Numbered from the stretch's first letter, positions 1 to 8,561 are shown. The stretch: DNA of 35,320 bases from Saprospiraceae bacterium (GCA_020629965.1 JAHDCG010000061.1:1-35320), one strand, 5' to 3'. Numbers and translations: made by a program. Notes: generated by a model from the sequence alone, not told the origin.

Positions 1-108
1 CAAAAAGGATATTTTTCATGTGAGAGTAGTTTTTTTTGATGAGGGTCAAAGGTGCTGATTTTTGTTGGTTTTGGGTGTCTTTCGTTGTACATAAAGCGAG
101 CTTTGCAG

Positions 109-129
109 ACACTTGATACAAGTGTTTTT
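109..129 (+). terminator. Hairpin with T-tract at the left edge
   Basis: A perfect 7-bp inverted repeat (ACACTTG, loop ATA, CAAGTGT) is followed by TTTT on the plus strand. It would end a plus-strand transcript entering from outside the window and converging on the PIN gene. In the minus direction the hairpin sits just past the PIN stop codon but has no following T-tract. Confidence 0.45.
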
Positions 130-547
130 ATTCGCTTCGTAATTTAGCTAAATACTCTCTTGGCGTCAAAACGGAAAGCTCGCTTTCTTTATAGTCTTTG
201 GTATTTCGAGTAATAATTATTTTGTGTCCCGCTTCTGCTGCACAAAAGTTCTGAATACTGTCTTCAAAATCTTTAAACTTAGAATTCAGGACTTGGTCGA
301 TTACGACTTGACCTAAGTTCTCTATACTGATGATTTTTAATATTTTTCTGATTTTAAAGTCAGCTTGATTTTTATCTTCAAGCCTACCGATAATGTAGTG
401 CATATTTGCAACACTCAAGAGAGAAGAGCAAAGTTTAACCTTAGTTTCGATACACTCTTCTATCAAAATTGCTGTGTCATCAGAAAACGGCTTTCTGTCG
501 AGTAAAAAATCAAGCAAAACATCAGAGTCTATGAAGAGTTTTTTCAT
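128..547 (-). CDS. PIN-domain protein, VapC-like toxin
   Basis: A 139-residue protein with PIN-fold acidic positions. The first strand carries D7/D9 (FIDSDVLLD). A central helix carries D93/D96 (KDFEDSIQNFCAAEAG). A late strand ends in TRNTKDY with D118. PIN toxins are Mg2+-dependent ribonucleases that cut tRNA, rRNA or mRNA, and the acidic residues form the metal site. The start ATG overlaps the stop of the upstream ribbon-helix-helix gene by four bases (ATGA), the usual antitoxin-toxin coupling of type II modules. Length fits the family and no residue is obviously lost. The target RNA cannot be predicted. The toxin role is inferred from family and context. Confidence 0.82.
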   Translation of the reverse strand: MKKLFIDSDVLLDFLLDRKPFSDDTAILIEECIETKVKLCSSLLSVANMHYIIGRLEDKNQADFKIRKILKIISIENLGQVVIDQVLNSKFKDFEDSIQNFCAAEAGHKIIITRNTKDYKESELSVLTPREYLAKLRSE

Positions 548-804
548 TTACCTAAATATTTATCAAGCCGAGCATCTTGCAAAATTTCTTCGTAAGAAGT
601 AAAGTTGTCAGGCATTTTGACAGAACCTTTTAGTTCTCGGACAATTGTCAAGGAAGACCTTTTTTCGTCGGATTCTTCTTGCACAGCAAGAGATTTTAAA
701 TACTCTTCTACTATTTTCGATAAGCTTTTCCCACTCGATTTAGCGTAATTCTTAGCATGTTGAATCACGCTTTGATTTATTGATAATGTTAGTTTGTTAT
801 TCAT
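544..804 (-). CDS. Ribbon-helix-helix antitoxin (DUF6364-like)
   Basis: An 86-residue protein. Its N-terminus (LTLSINQSVIQHAKNYA, then SGKSLSKIVEEYL) has the strand-helix-helix pattern of ribbon-helix-helix DNA-binding domains, and it resembles DUF6364 antitoxins that precede PIN toxins in Bacteroidota. The charged C-terminal part, rich in E, K and D, would wrap the toxin. It is the first gene of a two-gene minus-strand operon and is coupled to the PIN gene by an ATGA overlap. A duplicated 13-bp element just upstream is a candidate operator for autoregulation. The family assignment is from memory of the pattern, not from a search. Confidence 0.78.
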   Translation of the reverse strand: MNNKLTLSINQSVIQHAKNYAKSSGKSLSKIVEEYLKSLAVQEESDEKRSSLTIVRELKGSVKMPDNFTSYEEILQDARLDKYLGK

Positions 805-831
805 ACGTGTAAATTTTTACGTGCAAATTTA
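804..831 (-). promoter_or_regulatory. Candidate promoter and duplicated operator of the TA module
   Basis: Two direct copies of TACGTGYAAATTT (804-816 and 818-830) lie 14 bp apart at the antitoxin start. On the minus strand, 831-824 reads TAAATTTG, a match to the Bacteroidota -7 box TAnnTTTG, with a leader of about 10-15 bases. No good -33 TTTG is seen. A repeat covering both promoter and start is the arrangement expected for antitoxin autorepression. Binding is inferred. Confidence 0.5.
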
Positions 832-1017
832 AAATCTTTTATTCGAACTTACTAATCTTTTCGATTTTTAGAATTTGAATACTCGAAATTTGCGATATTA
901 CTAAATCTTACAATCGTCATTCCGTATTCATTTCTCTTTCTTTTTCAATTCCAAAAAAACATCACCCAAAAATATGCGTTATCTACCCTCACCTCATTCT
1001 CTCGTCAAAAACTGACT

Positions 1018-3369
1018 ATGCAAAAAATCCTGACTTTTACAATTTTCCTCCTCACCGCCAGCCTCCTCTCCGCCCAAACCGATAAAATTACCCTCAGCGG
1101 TACGGTCAGCGACGAAGAAACGGGCGAGACGCTCATCGGCGCGACCGTCCTTATTCCCGCCTCCGGCGAGGGAACGGTTACAAACGAATACGGCTTTTAC
1201 TCCCTTTCCGTGCCGCAGTCCGACACGACGAAAACGGTGGTTTTCAGTTACATCGGTTTTCAAAAACAAGAAAAAACCTTTACGCCGAATGCCGACCAAA
1301 CCATCAATACCGCGCTCGGTACGGGTGTGAATTTGACGGAGGTCGTCGTCAAAGCTAACTCTTTTGAAGAGCAACTGAACTCGACCGAAATGAGCGTCGA
1401 AACCGTCACGACGCGCGAAGCCAAATTGCTGCCCGCCCTCCTCGGCGAAAGCGACATTTTACGCACTATTCAACTCAAACCCGGTATTCCCTCGGGCAGT
1501 GAAGGCTCGACGGGACTGTTTGTGCGCGGCGGCGGCAGCGACCAAAATCTCATCGAACTCGACGAAGCCATCGTTTACAATCCCAATCACCTGTTCGGCT
1601 TCTTCAGCACTTTCAATACCGATGCGGTGAAAGATTTGAAACTGTACAAAGGCGGTTTTCCCGCAGAGTACGGCGGGCGACTCTCATCGGTCATCGACGT
1701 AAAACTGAAGGAAGGCAACAACAAAAAATTCTCGGGGCAGGGTGGCTTGGGTTTGATTTCTTCGCGGCTGACTCTGGAAGGTCCGATTGTCAAAGAAAAA
1801 GCGTCCTTTATGGTGTCGGGGCGGCGGACTTACGTGGATATTTTCACGCGACAAATTAACAAAAGCAACGAAGACAATCCGGATGCCAACCTCATTCCCG
1901 ATTACAGTTTTTACGATTTGAATGCTAAAGTCAACTACACTTTGAGCGACAAAGACCGCGTTTATATCAGCGGCTACTTCGGGCGCGACCGGTTCGGTTT
2001 CAGCAATGATTTTTTCAATTTTTCTTTCGATTGGGGAAATGTGACGGGTACGGCGCGTTGGAATCACGTCTTCAATCCGCGCCTGTTTGTCAATACGACT
2101 TTTACGACTTCCGATTATAACTACGACATTCGCAACGAAATTACGGGCTTTTCCTTCGATATCGGCTCACGCATCCGGGACAAAACCTTGAAGTCCGATT
2201 ATTATTTCAACCTCGATAATCAACACACTTTGCGCTTCGGCGGGGCGGTGACTTATCATCAGTTCGAGGTCGGGCGACTCAAAGCCGGCAGCGACGACGG
2301 CGAGGTTTCTTTTACCGCCGGGCAGGACTATGACGGCACCGAGGCGGCGGTTTACATCTCCGACGAGTGGTCGCCCAACAAGCGACTTTCCGTCAACGGC
2401 GGCATTCGCATTTCTTCGTTTTTCAACGACGGCGAGTCTTTTTTTAACATCGAACCGCGCATCGCTTCGCGCTATCGTTTGACCGAAAAAATGACTTTAA
2501 AGGCGAGTTACGCGCGCATGAATCAGTACCTGCACCTCGTCAGTTCATCCGGTTTTGCGCTGCCGACAGACGTTTGGTATCCTTCGACCGCCGCCGTGCA
2601 ACCGCAAAGCAGTGACCAAATCGCGGGCGGTTTTTCGTTGCTGCTCGGTAAACAATTTTTTCTCACCAACGAATACTACTACAAGCGACTCGACAATCAA
2701 GTGGACTTCATCGACGGCGCGAATTTATTTGCCAACGTAGATTTGGAAGGCGATTTTGCCATCGGTAAAGGCTTTGCTTACGGCATGGAAATCAGCATCG
2801 AGAAGAAGGAAGGGAAATTTACCGGTTGGGTTGGCTACACTTTGGCGCGGACGCGCTTGGGCGACTTCAAGACCATCGACCCGCTTGAAACTTTCGGGCA
2901 GGGCAGCTCTTACTTTTCACCGCGCTACGACCGCCGTCACGATATTTCGGTCGTCGGTCTGTACGAAATCAATCGGCGACTTTCGGCAACGGCATCGTGG
3001 GTGTACGGCTCGGGCGATTTGATTTGGCTGCCGACGGGTCGCTTTACTTTACAGGATGTCAGCGGCGCGGATTTTCAGGCGGTCACACCCGTTTACGGCG
3101 ACCGAAATAATGTGCGTCTCGCGCCTTTTCACCGTTTGGATGTCAGTTTGATTATCAAATTTTTTCCGAAATGGGGCGAGAGTGACTTGACGCTGAGCGC
3201 GTTCAATGCTTATGACCGTCGCAATGCGTTTTTTGTATTTTTGGAACCGGAGTTCAGCACGGTCGATACGGGCACGGGGACGAGCATTGAAATCCCCGAG
3301 AGGGTAGCGGCGAAGCAGGTTTCGTTGTTTCCGGTGCTGCCGTCGGCGACATTTAATTTTAAGTTTTAG
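1018..3369 (+). CDS. TonB-dependent outer-membrane receptor with carboxypeptidase-like N-terminal domain
   Basis: 783 residues. Residues 1-19 are a signal peptide ending SLLSAQ. Residues about 25-110 form a carboxypeptidase-regulatory-like domain (SGTVSDEETGETLIGATV, then NEYGFYSL), typical of Bacteroidota receptors. A plug domain follows (about 115-230, with LFVRGGGSDQNLIELDEA and YGGRLSSVIDVKLKEGN). The rest alternates aromatic and polar residues as a 22-strand beta-barrel does, ending in an aromatic-rich strand (ATFNFKF). Such proteins take up large ligands using TonB-ExbBD energy. The substrate cannot be named: there is no SusD partner, and the next gene is a DUF4249 lipoprotein, a recurrent companion. 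The ATG at 1018 gives a proper signal peptide. No clear promoter was found in the 190 bp upstream. Confidence 0.93.
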   Translation: MQKILTFTIFLLTASLLSAQTDKITLSGTVSDEETGETLIGATVLIPASGEGTVTNEYGFYSLSVPQSDTTKTVVFSYIGFQKQEKTFTPNADQTINTALGTGVNLTEVVVKANSFEEQLNSTEMSVETVTTREAKLLPALLGESDILRTIQLKPGIPSGSEGSTGLFVRGGGSDQNLIELDEAIVYNPNHLFGFFSTFNTDAVKDLKLYKGGFPAEYGGRLSSVIDVKLKEGNNKKFSGQGGLGLISSRLTLEGPIVKEKASFMVSGRRTYVDIFTRQINKSNEDNPDANLIPDYSFYDLNAKVNYTLSDKDRVYISGYFGRDRFGFSNDFFNFSFDWGNVTGTARWNHVFNPRLFVNTTFTTSDYNYDIRNEITGFSFDIGSRIRDKTLKSDYYFNLDNQHTLRFGGAVTYHQFEVGRLKAGSDDGEVSFTAGQDYDGTEAAVYISDEWSPNKRLSVNGGIRISSFFNDGESFFNIEPRIASRYRLTEKMTLKASYARMNQYLHLVSSSGFALPTDVWYPSTAAVQPQSSDQIAGGFSLLLGKQFFLTNEYYYKRLDNQVDFIDGANLFANVDLEGDFAIGKGFAYGMEISIEKKEGKFTGWVGYTLARTRLGDFKTIDPLETFGQGSSYFSPRYDRRHDISVVGLYEINRRLSATASWVYGSGDLIWLPTGRFTLQDVSGADFQAVTPVYGDRNNVRLAPFHRLDVSLIIKFFPKWGESDLTLSAFNAYDRRNAFFVFLEPEFSTVDTGTGTSIEIPERVAAKQVSLFPVLPSATFNFKF

Positions 3370-3373
3370 GAGA

Positions 3374-3414
3374 TTTTTTTTACGCTGATTTTTTATGATT
3401 TTTTAAGATTTTCG
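3374..3414. repeat. AT-rich dispersed intergenic motif, copy 1
   Basis: The space after the receptor stop holds ACGCTGATTTTTTATG followed by ATTTTTTAAGATTTT. A similar, shuffled set of words (GCTGATTGATTAAGATTTTTTAGGAT) follows mnmG at 19480-19530. Low-complexity repeats of this kind are common between Bacteroidota genes. The role is unknown. Confidence 0.4.
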
Positions 3415-3454
3415 CTGTTTTTTCTTTTGAATAATTCACTAAACTATGACTTAA

Positions 3455-3508
3455 CCGGACTTCGAGCCCGGAGAAAGTTCCCCCGATTCGGGGGTTAGGG
3501 GGCTGAAG
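3455..3508. repeat. REP-like GC-rich palindromes
   Basis: Two adjacent inverted repeats lie between the receptor and the DUF4249 gene: CCGGaCTtcgAGcCCGG at 3455-3471 (imperfect) and CCCCCGATTCGGGGG at 3480-3494 (7-bp arms, one central base), followed by TTAGGGGGCT. They may be a dispersed palindromic element or an attenuating hairpin between the two genes. No T-tract follows directly. Confidence 0.45.
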
Positions 3509-3549
3509 ACGCTGTTTTTTTCACCCTCTTGGACCTTAAAAATTTAACT

Positions 3550-4398
3550 ATGTTTTATAAATATCTTAGCTTCTTCGCCTTTTGTCTGCTCGCTTTTTCC
3601 GCTTGCAATTTAGAGAAAGAAATCGAACTCGAACTGCCCGACTACGAAACCCAAACCGTGGTCGAAGGCTATTTGCAACCCGGCAAACCCTTCACGCTTT
3701 TGCTGACCGAGAGCGACCCGTTTTTTGCGTCCTTCGGCACTTTGGATAATCAGTATTTGGAAAATCTGCTGAAAGACGACGCGGAGGTGACTATCTCTTA
3801 TAACGGGCAGGATATTTCCTTGCAAAACGGCTTGTTTTTCAATTTACAAACGGGAAAACTTTACAATTATCAAGCGCAAAATTTCTTCGTTCCCGAAGAT
3901 TACGAAGAGGAATTTACGCTGAATATCCGCACCGCCGACGGCGAAATTATTACCGGCAAAACCCGCATCGCCCCGCCGACGGCAATCGACAGTTTGGTCA
4001 TCGAATTTCAGGAAAACAATGACACCTTGGCTCGCGTTCTAACCTACGCAAGCGACGACGTCGATAATGTCAATTTCTACCGCCGCATTTTTCTGACCGG
4101 CAGCGACCGCTTCGTTGACCAAGATTTTGCGGTCGATGACGAACTTTTGGACAGCGAAACTTTCGTCTTCGGAACGGGCTATGACTTTGCGCCCGGCGAC
4201 ACGGTGGCTTCCGTTTTTTCGCAAATCAATGAAGACTATTACCGCTTCATCAACAGCGTCCAAAATGCCGTGGACTCTAACGGAAATCCCTTCGGGCAGC
4301 CGAGTGTCATCATCTCTAATGTGGAAGGCGAAGGAAACCCAATCGGAATTTTTACCGGTTTTGTGCAGGATGAAGTGATAAGAATAGTGCCGGAGTAA
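3550..4398 (+). CDS. DUF4249 domain-containing lipoprotein
   Basis: 282 residues from the ATG at 3550. A TTG 21 bases earlier is in frame, but the ATG gives a clean lipoprotein signal (hydrophobic run, then LAFSAC with Cys as lipidation site). The mature part begins with charged residues, then ETQTVVEGYLQPGKPFTLLLTES, the typical DUF4249 opening, and has beta-rich Ig-like segments further on (TYNGQDI-like and GEIITGKTRIAPPT). DUF4249 lipoproteins regularly follow TonB-dependent receptors and are thought to be accessory surface or periplasmic lipoproteins of the uptake system. The ligand is unknown. The family call is from pattern memory; co-function with the receptor is inferred from adjacency. 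Confidence 0.82.
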   Translation: MFYKYLSFFAFCLLAFSACNLEKEIELELPDYETQTVVEGYLQPGKPFTLLLTESDPFFASFGTLDNQYLENLLKDDAEVTISYNGQDISLQNGLFFNLQTGKLYNYQAQNFFVPEDYEEEFTLNIRTADGEIITGKTRIAPPTAIDSLVIEFQENNDTLARVLTYASDDVDNVNFYRRIFLTGSDRFVDQDFAVDDELLDSETFVFGTGYDFAPGDTVASVFSQINEDYYRFINSVQNAVDSNGNPFGQPSVIISNVEGEGNPIGIFTGFVQDEVIRIVPE

Positions 4399-4403
4399 AA
4401 TTC

Positions 4404-4424
4404 GTTGTCGGTTGTCGATTGTGT
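4404..4424. repeat. Degenerate heptamer repeat A
   Basis: Three period-7 units, GTTGTCG GTTGTCG ATTGTGT, start a few bases after the DUF4249 stop codon. They belong to the group of period-7 intergenic repeats listed elsewhere in this window. Confidence 0.5.
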
Positions 4425-4439
4425 AAAAGGGTAAAAAAA

Positions 4440-4471
4440 CTCTGCGTTTCCGCGCCTCTGCGTTCGCTGCT
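4440..4471. repeat. Degenerate octamer repeat before the DNA ligase
   Basis: Four period-8 units: CTCTGCGT TTCCGCGC CTCTGCGT TCGCTGCT. The first and third are identical. The reading frame of the ligase stays open through this repeat, so a GTG/ATG upstream of 4509 could mislead a gene caller. The translated repeat does not look like protein. Confidence 0.5.
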
Positions 4472-4508
4472 CTTTTGCAACTCTAACCAAAAACTTACAA
4501 ACTCCGAC

Positions 4509-6101
4509 ATGGAAAAATTCGCCCGACTTTTCACCCGTTTAGACCAAACCACCAAGACCAATACCAAGGTCGCCGCCCTCGCCGAATACTTTGCGGAGGC
4601 AGAGGACGAAGATAAAATTTGGACGATTGCCCTGTTGTCGCACCGCCGCCCGCGCCGTACCGTTAAATCGACATTACTGCGCGAATGGACTTCCGAAATC
4701 AGCGGCATCCCCGGTTGGTTGTTTGAAGAAAGTTATTACACCGTGGCGGATTTGGCGGAGACGATTGCTTTGGTTTTGCCGGAGGCGGAAAGAGAAAGTG
4801 ACGAGAGTTTAAGCTATTGGATAAACTATGTGCGCGACCTCGGCAATTTGGACGACGAGGGCAAAAGAGAAGCCGTTTACGACGCTTGGAACATGCTGGA
4901 CACCACGGAGCGTTTCGTGTTTAACAAACTCATCACGGGCAGTTTTCGGGTCGGTGTCTCACAAAAATTGATGGTGCGTGCCCTTGCCAAATACTCCGAA
5001 ATCGAAGAAAATATCTTGGCGCACCGCCTCATGGGAGACTGGACGCCCGACTCGACGACCTTCATGGAGTTGGTTTTTACCGAAAATCCTTCCGATAATA
5101 TTTCCCGCCCTTATCCTTTTTATCTCGCTTATGCTTTGGAGCAAGAACCCGCAGAACTCGGTCCGGTCACCGATTGGCAAGCCGAGCGCAAATGGGACGG
5201 CATTCGCGGGCAGGTTATCGTGCGCGAAGACGAACTGTTTGTTTGGTCGCGCGGTGAAGAATTGGTGACACCGAAGTTTCCCGAATATCATCCGCTCGCC
5301 GATTTATTGCCGAACGGCACGGTCATCGACGGCGAAATTCTGCCTTACCGCGACGGCAGCCCGCTAACCTTTAACGACCTGCAAACCCGTATCGGTCGCA
5401 AAAATGTAACCAAGAAAATATTGGAAAGTGCCCCCGTCGTTCTCATGGCTTATGACCTGTTGGAGTACGAGGGCAAAGACATCCGCGAGCTGCCGATGCA
5501 GGAACGCCGCGAACTTCTGGAAAGATTATTAGAAGAAAACGACACGCAGGGCTTGGTCATTTTATCTGAAATCGTACCCGCCGAAAATTGGGAAGACCTC
5601 GCCGCCGCCCGCGCGGAAAGTCGGGCTTTTCTCAGTGAGGGTTTGATGTTGAAGCGCAAAAATTCTCCTTATCGCTCGGGTCGAAAACGCGGCGACTGGT
5701 GGAAATGGAAAGTAGAACCGCTGACTATCGACGCAGTAATGATTTACGCGCAACGCGGCTCCGGCAGACGCGCTAATCTGTACACTGATTACACTTTCGC
5801 GGTGTGGGACGGCGATAAATTGGTGCCGTTTACCAAGGCTTATTCAGGATTGACGGACAAAGAATTTCGCCAAGTTACCGCTTACGTGCGCAAGAACACC
5901 TTAGAACGTTTCGGTCCCGTGCGCTCCGTCAAACCCAAGCACGTTTTTGAAATTGCCTTTGAAGGCATCCGAGAATCGACACGCCACAAATCGGGCGTCG
6001 CCCTCCGTTTCCCGCGCATGCTCCGCTGGCGACATGATAAGCCGATTGAAGAGGCAAATACTTTGGATGATTTGAAGCAATTATTGAAGCAATACGGGTG
6101 A
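4509..6101 (+). CDS. ATP-dependent DNA ligase (damage-response type)
   Basis: 530 residues from the ATG at 4509. The open frame extends 30 codons upstream through repeat DNA, but family members begin like MEKFARLFTRLDQTTKTNTK, so this start is preferred. Order: N-terminal alpha-helical DNA-binding domain (about 1-200); adenylation domain with motif I KWDGIR (K228 takes the AMP), a later DGEIL and motif V-like LMLKRKNSPYRSGRKRGDWWKWK; C-terminal OB fold ending RFPRMLRWRHDKP. It seals nicks through ligase-AMP and DNA-AMP intermediates. The length and start match the bacterial group named for cisplatin damage response, whose usual partners are an MBL-fold exonuclease and a DEXH helicase. Neither is in this window. 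Confidence 0.92.
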   Translation: MEKFARLFTRLDQTTKTNTKVAALAEYFAEAEDEDKIWTIALLSHRRPRRTVKSTLLREWTSEISGIPGWLFEESYYTVADLAETIALVLPEAERESDESLSYWINYVRDLGNLDDEGKREAVYDAWNMLDTTERFVFNKLITGSFRVGVSQKLMVRALAKYSEIEENILAHRLMGDWTPDSTTFMELVFTENPSDNISRPYPFYLAYALEQEPAELGPVTDWQAERKWDGIRGQVIVREDELFVWSRGEELVTPKFPEYHPLADLLPNGTVIDGEILPYRDGSPLTFNDLQTRIGRKNVTKKILESAPVVLMAYDLLEYEGKDIRELPMQERRELLERLLEENDTQGLVILSEIVPAENWEDLAAARAESRAFLSEGLMLKRKNSPYRSGRKRGDWWKWKVEPLTIDAVMIYAQRGSGRRANLYTDYTFAVWDGDKLVPFTKAYSGLTDKEFRQVTAYVRKNTLERFGPVRSVKPKHVFEIAFEGIRESTRHKSGVALRFPRMLRWRHDKPIEEANTLDDLKQLLKQYG

Positions 6102-6105
6102 GGTG

Positions 6106-6133
6106 ATGTACGATTTCAGATGTACGATGTACG
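6106..6133. repeat. Degenerate heptamer repeat B
   Basis: Four period-7 units just after the ligase stop: ATGTACG ATTTCAG ATGTACG ATGTACG. On the other strand the unit is CGTACAT, a variant of the unit seen at 6263-6303. Confidence 0.55.
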
Positions 6134-6262
6134 AGGCGCGTCTCTCTAAAAACGCTCCTAAGATTAACCGCTAAATTTGATTTTCTCTCTCAAAGAAAAA
6201 ACGTGACAAGAGGCTTCAAAAGAAACAAAACTGCCCCCCAATTCACTCACTCCCCTCAAGCA

Positions 6263-6303
6263 ATCGTAAATCGTACATCGTAAATCGTATATCGTAAATC
6301 GTC
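6263..6303. repeat. Degenerate heptamer repeat C
   Basis: Six period-7 units of ATCGTAN: ATCGTAA, ATCGTAC, ATCGTAA, ATCGTAT, ATCGTAA, then ATCGTC running into the CapA stop codon (6304-6306 on the minus strand). The same unit in reverse complement lies at 35108-35135. Confidence 0.65.
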
Positions 6304-7380
6304 TCATTTTTTCCCGATAAACCCGTCTTCCGTTATTTCCAACATTGTTTCCGGAAAATCTTCGTTCGTCAGTTGAATGAGTTTTTTGGTAGCGCGCGCC
6401 TCCGGGTCTATTTTCGGACCGTGTGTCTTTCCTTGATAAATCGGCGTAACCTCGCCGTACACAAAGCCGCCGTTTTCGTCCAAGTATAACTTTAAAATAG
6501 GAGCGATGCCCGCCGCGCCGCGCAGATTGAAGCGACCATAGGTGCAAAAATTTCCGAGACTGTAAATGATGAAGCGATTGTTGTAAAGTTCCGCTGCACG
6601 GGTAACGTGCGGGCCGTGACCCAAGATGAGGTCTGCACCGGCGTCAATCATGGCGTGAGCGAAATTGTACACATTTCCGCGATTTTCGCCGTAGTAAGTC
6701 TCCGTTTTACGCGTGACGTGTTGGTTCTTTTCGCCCTCGGCGCCGCCGTGGAAAGAGACGATAACGATGTCGTTTTCCGCCGCTAATTTTTCCACGATTT
6801 GCTTGCCGCGTGAGATATTGCGCACATCTACCGTGCCGCTGTTGGGTGCGAATGCCGCAAAGCCGTAGCGGATGCCGTCCTTTTCCCACGAGGCGGTTTC
6901 GTCGGTGCCGGCGAGTCCGGCGTATTGAATACCCGCTTCGCGCAGCAGTTGTTTGGTTTTGGTTCTGCCCGTCGGGCCGAAGTCGCCCGAGTGGTTATTT
7001 GCAATACTCAACACATCGAAACCGGCGTTGACGTAATGCTGCATGTAGCTTTCCGGCGAGCGGAAAACGTAACAGACTGCAGGATTTTTACAGCGTTTGG
7101 CGGTGCCGCCGCTGTCTAATATCGTGCCTTCGAGATTTCCGAAAGTAACGTCTGCGTTTTGCAAAATCGGAGTGACCTCCGACAATAAGTCTTTTCCGCC
7201 GTTGGCAGGTAAATACGACGCAGAAGGGTAGTTGGTGCCCAACATCATATCGCCCACCGCGACGATGCTGACGAGCTTAATACTTTTTTCTTCTTCCTGC
7301 GCCGTAGCGGAGAGTGAAAAAATTAAAGCAAAAAAAAGACACCCGATAGTGCGGATGCCCGATAGTGTATTATCAAACAT
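6304..7380 (-). CDS. CapA-family (PGA_cap) protein, probably exported
   Basis: 358 residues from the ATG at 7380. A start at 7416 is possible, but the later one places a signal peptide (TIGCLFFALIFSLSATAQ) near the N-terminus. Motifs of the metallophosphatase-like CapA fold appear in order: VGDMMLG, FGNLEGTI, SIANNHSGDFG, SFHGGAEGE, LILGHGPHV and YSLGNFC. Members include the poly-gamma-glutamate capsule protein CapA/PgsA and many exported proteins of unknown substrate. No capB or capC genes lie beside it, so a capsule role is not supported here. The gene stands alone on the minus strand, and a strong hairpin separates it from the M23 peptidase upstream. Confidence 0.85.
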   Translation of the reverse strand: MFDNTLSGIRTIGCLFFALIFSLSATAQEEEKSIKLVSIVAVGDMMLGTNYPSASYLPANGGKDLLSEVTPILQNADVTFGNLEGTILDSGGTAKRCKNPAVCYVFRSPESYMQHYVNAGFDVLSIANNHSGDFGPTGRTKTKQLLREAGIQYAGLAGTDETASWEKDGIRYGFAAFAPNSGTVDVRNISRGKQIVEKLAAENDIVIVSFHGGAEGEKNQHVTRKTETYYGENRGNVYNFAHAMIDAGADLILGHGPHVTRAAELYNNRFIIYSLGNFCTYGRFNLRGAAGIAPILKLYLDENGGFVYGEVTPIYQGKTHGPKIDPEARATKKLIQLTNEDFPETMLEITEDGFIGKK

Positions 7381-7402
7381 AGTTTTTATTTTTATTGAGT
7401 TT

Positions 7403-7490
7403 CCGGTATCAGGCACTTTTTATTTGTAAGACTGCGATAATTCTTTTCTGTTGTACCTTTTGCTTGAGTCAAGTGTCAGACACCTACCGG
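7403..7490. repeat. Intergenic element with GTGTCAGACAC end
   Basis: The right end reads AGTGTCAGACACCTACCGG (7472-7490), preceded by TTTTGCTTGAGTCA. The left end reads CCGGTATCAGGCACTTTTT (7403-7421), a weakened version. The right 30 bases are about 80% identical to 15091-15119. It lies just upstream of capA. Confidence 0.45.
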
Positions 7491-7534
7491 TCATTAGTTT
7501 CATAAATCGGACGAGAATAATCTCTCTAATCCAC

Positions 7535-7579
7535 AAAAAAATACCGTCTTGATATTGAAAATCAAGACGGTATTTTTTT
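7535..7579 (-). terminator. Strong terminator after the M23 gene
   Basis: A perfect 19-bp stem (7535-7553 with 7561-7579) and a 7-base loop, flanked by A-tract and T-tract, so it can work in either direction. Its right arm overlaps the stop codon of the M23 peptidase (7578-7580). It isolates that gene from capA downstream. Confidence 0.9.
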
Positions 7580-8561
7580 AATCCAAAGATTGATTTGCGG
7601 TTTCCGCTAAATTTTTCAACTCATCGTATTCTTTCGGACTCAATCCGTCTAAGCAGTAGTCAATTGGGTTGACCCTGCGACCGTCTTTGATAATTTCGTA
7701 GTGCAAGTGCGGCGCCGTCGAGCTGCCCGTACTGCCTACCAGACCGATAGCCTCTCCCTTTTTCACCTTCTGTCCTTTTTTCACATCGATGCGACTCATG
7801 TGACCGTATAAGGTTTTATAACCGAAACCGTGGTCGATAATCACGTTGTGACCGTAGCCTGTACGAATTTTTTCGACACGTTCTACTACACCGTCGCCGG
7901 TAGATTGAATTGCCGTGCCCTTCGGTGCGGTAAAGTCGATGCCGGTGTGCATTTTTCTCACCTTATGTATAGGATGAATACGCATACCGAAACCGGAAAG
8001 TAATTTGATGTTTCTTGCCAATTTGTCCGAGCGGACGGGCTTGATAGAAGGGATAGAGGCAAATCGTTCCTCTTTTTTGACTGCGGCTGCGGCGATTTCA
8101 TCCAATGACTCGGATTGCTTTGCCATGCGGCGTTTTAAGTTATCGGTTCTTTGTAAGACGTGTGCCATTAGGTCGCCGGACTCACCGAAAGTTCTTAAAT
8201 CTTCGTAGCGGTCGCTACCACCGATACCGCCGTTCCATACATTCTCATCAATCGGATCCATGCCCAAAATCATGCGGTGAATGCCTCGGTCGCGGTCTTG
8301 CATCTTAGCGAGTGTCTCGTCAAATGCGAGCAGTTGCGTTTCCTGTAGGCGTAGTTGCTCTTGCAATTTCGCTATTTCGACCATTTTTGCCTGCTCATTT
8401 GGTGACGGAAGTAAATTCCAAACCATAAGCGTAAAGACGGCACCGGTCAATAACGCTGCACTTGTAAAACCTAAAATGCGTAAAAGACGCTCTTTCAGAG
8501 TTACTTCTACGACTTCGTAGCGCAACGTGTGTTTATTATAGACAAACTTTTCCTTTCCCAT
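7578..8561 (-). CDS. M23 family metallopeptidase (membrane-anchored peptidoglycan hydrolase)
   Basis: 327 residues from the ATG at 8561. An ATG 7 codons earlier exists, but the Bacteroidota family starts like MGKEKFVYNKHTLRYE. One membrane segment (about 31-49) follows a basic cytoplasmic tail, then a short coiled coil (KLQEQLRLQETQLLAFDETLAKM), then the C-terminal LytM domain. Zinc-site residues are visible: H205 and D209 in MHTGIDFTAP, and H285/H287 in PHLHYE, with a further His in YGHMS. The order is N-in, with the hydrolase in the periplasm, where it would cut or regulate cutting of peptide cross-links. No catalytic residue appears lost. A promoter and a 200-base leader lie upstream. Confidence 0.92.
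   Translation of the reverse strand: MGKEKFVYNKHTLRYEVVEVTLKERLLRILGFTSAALLTGAVFTLMVWNLLPSPNEQAKMVEIAKLQEQLRLQETQLLAFDETLAKMQDRDRGIHRMILGMDPIDENVWNGGIGGSDRYEDLRTFGESGDLMAHVLQRTDNLKRRMAKQSESLDEIAAAAVKKEERFASIPSIKPVRSDKLARNIKLLSGFGMRIHPIHKVRKMHTGIDFTAPKGTAIQSTGDGVVERVEKIRTGYGHNVIIDHGFGYKTLYGHMSRIDVKKGQKVKKGEAIGLVGSTGSSTAPHLHYEIIKDGRRVNPIDYCLDGLSPKEYDELKNLAETANQSLD

Noticed and set aside
1684-3022. Several frames of 60-130 codons on both strands
   Set aside because: All lie within the TonB-dependent receptor gene, which has signal peptide, plug and barrel features throughout.
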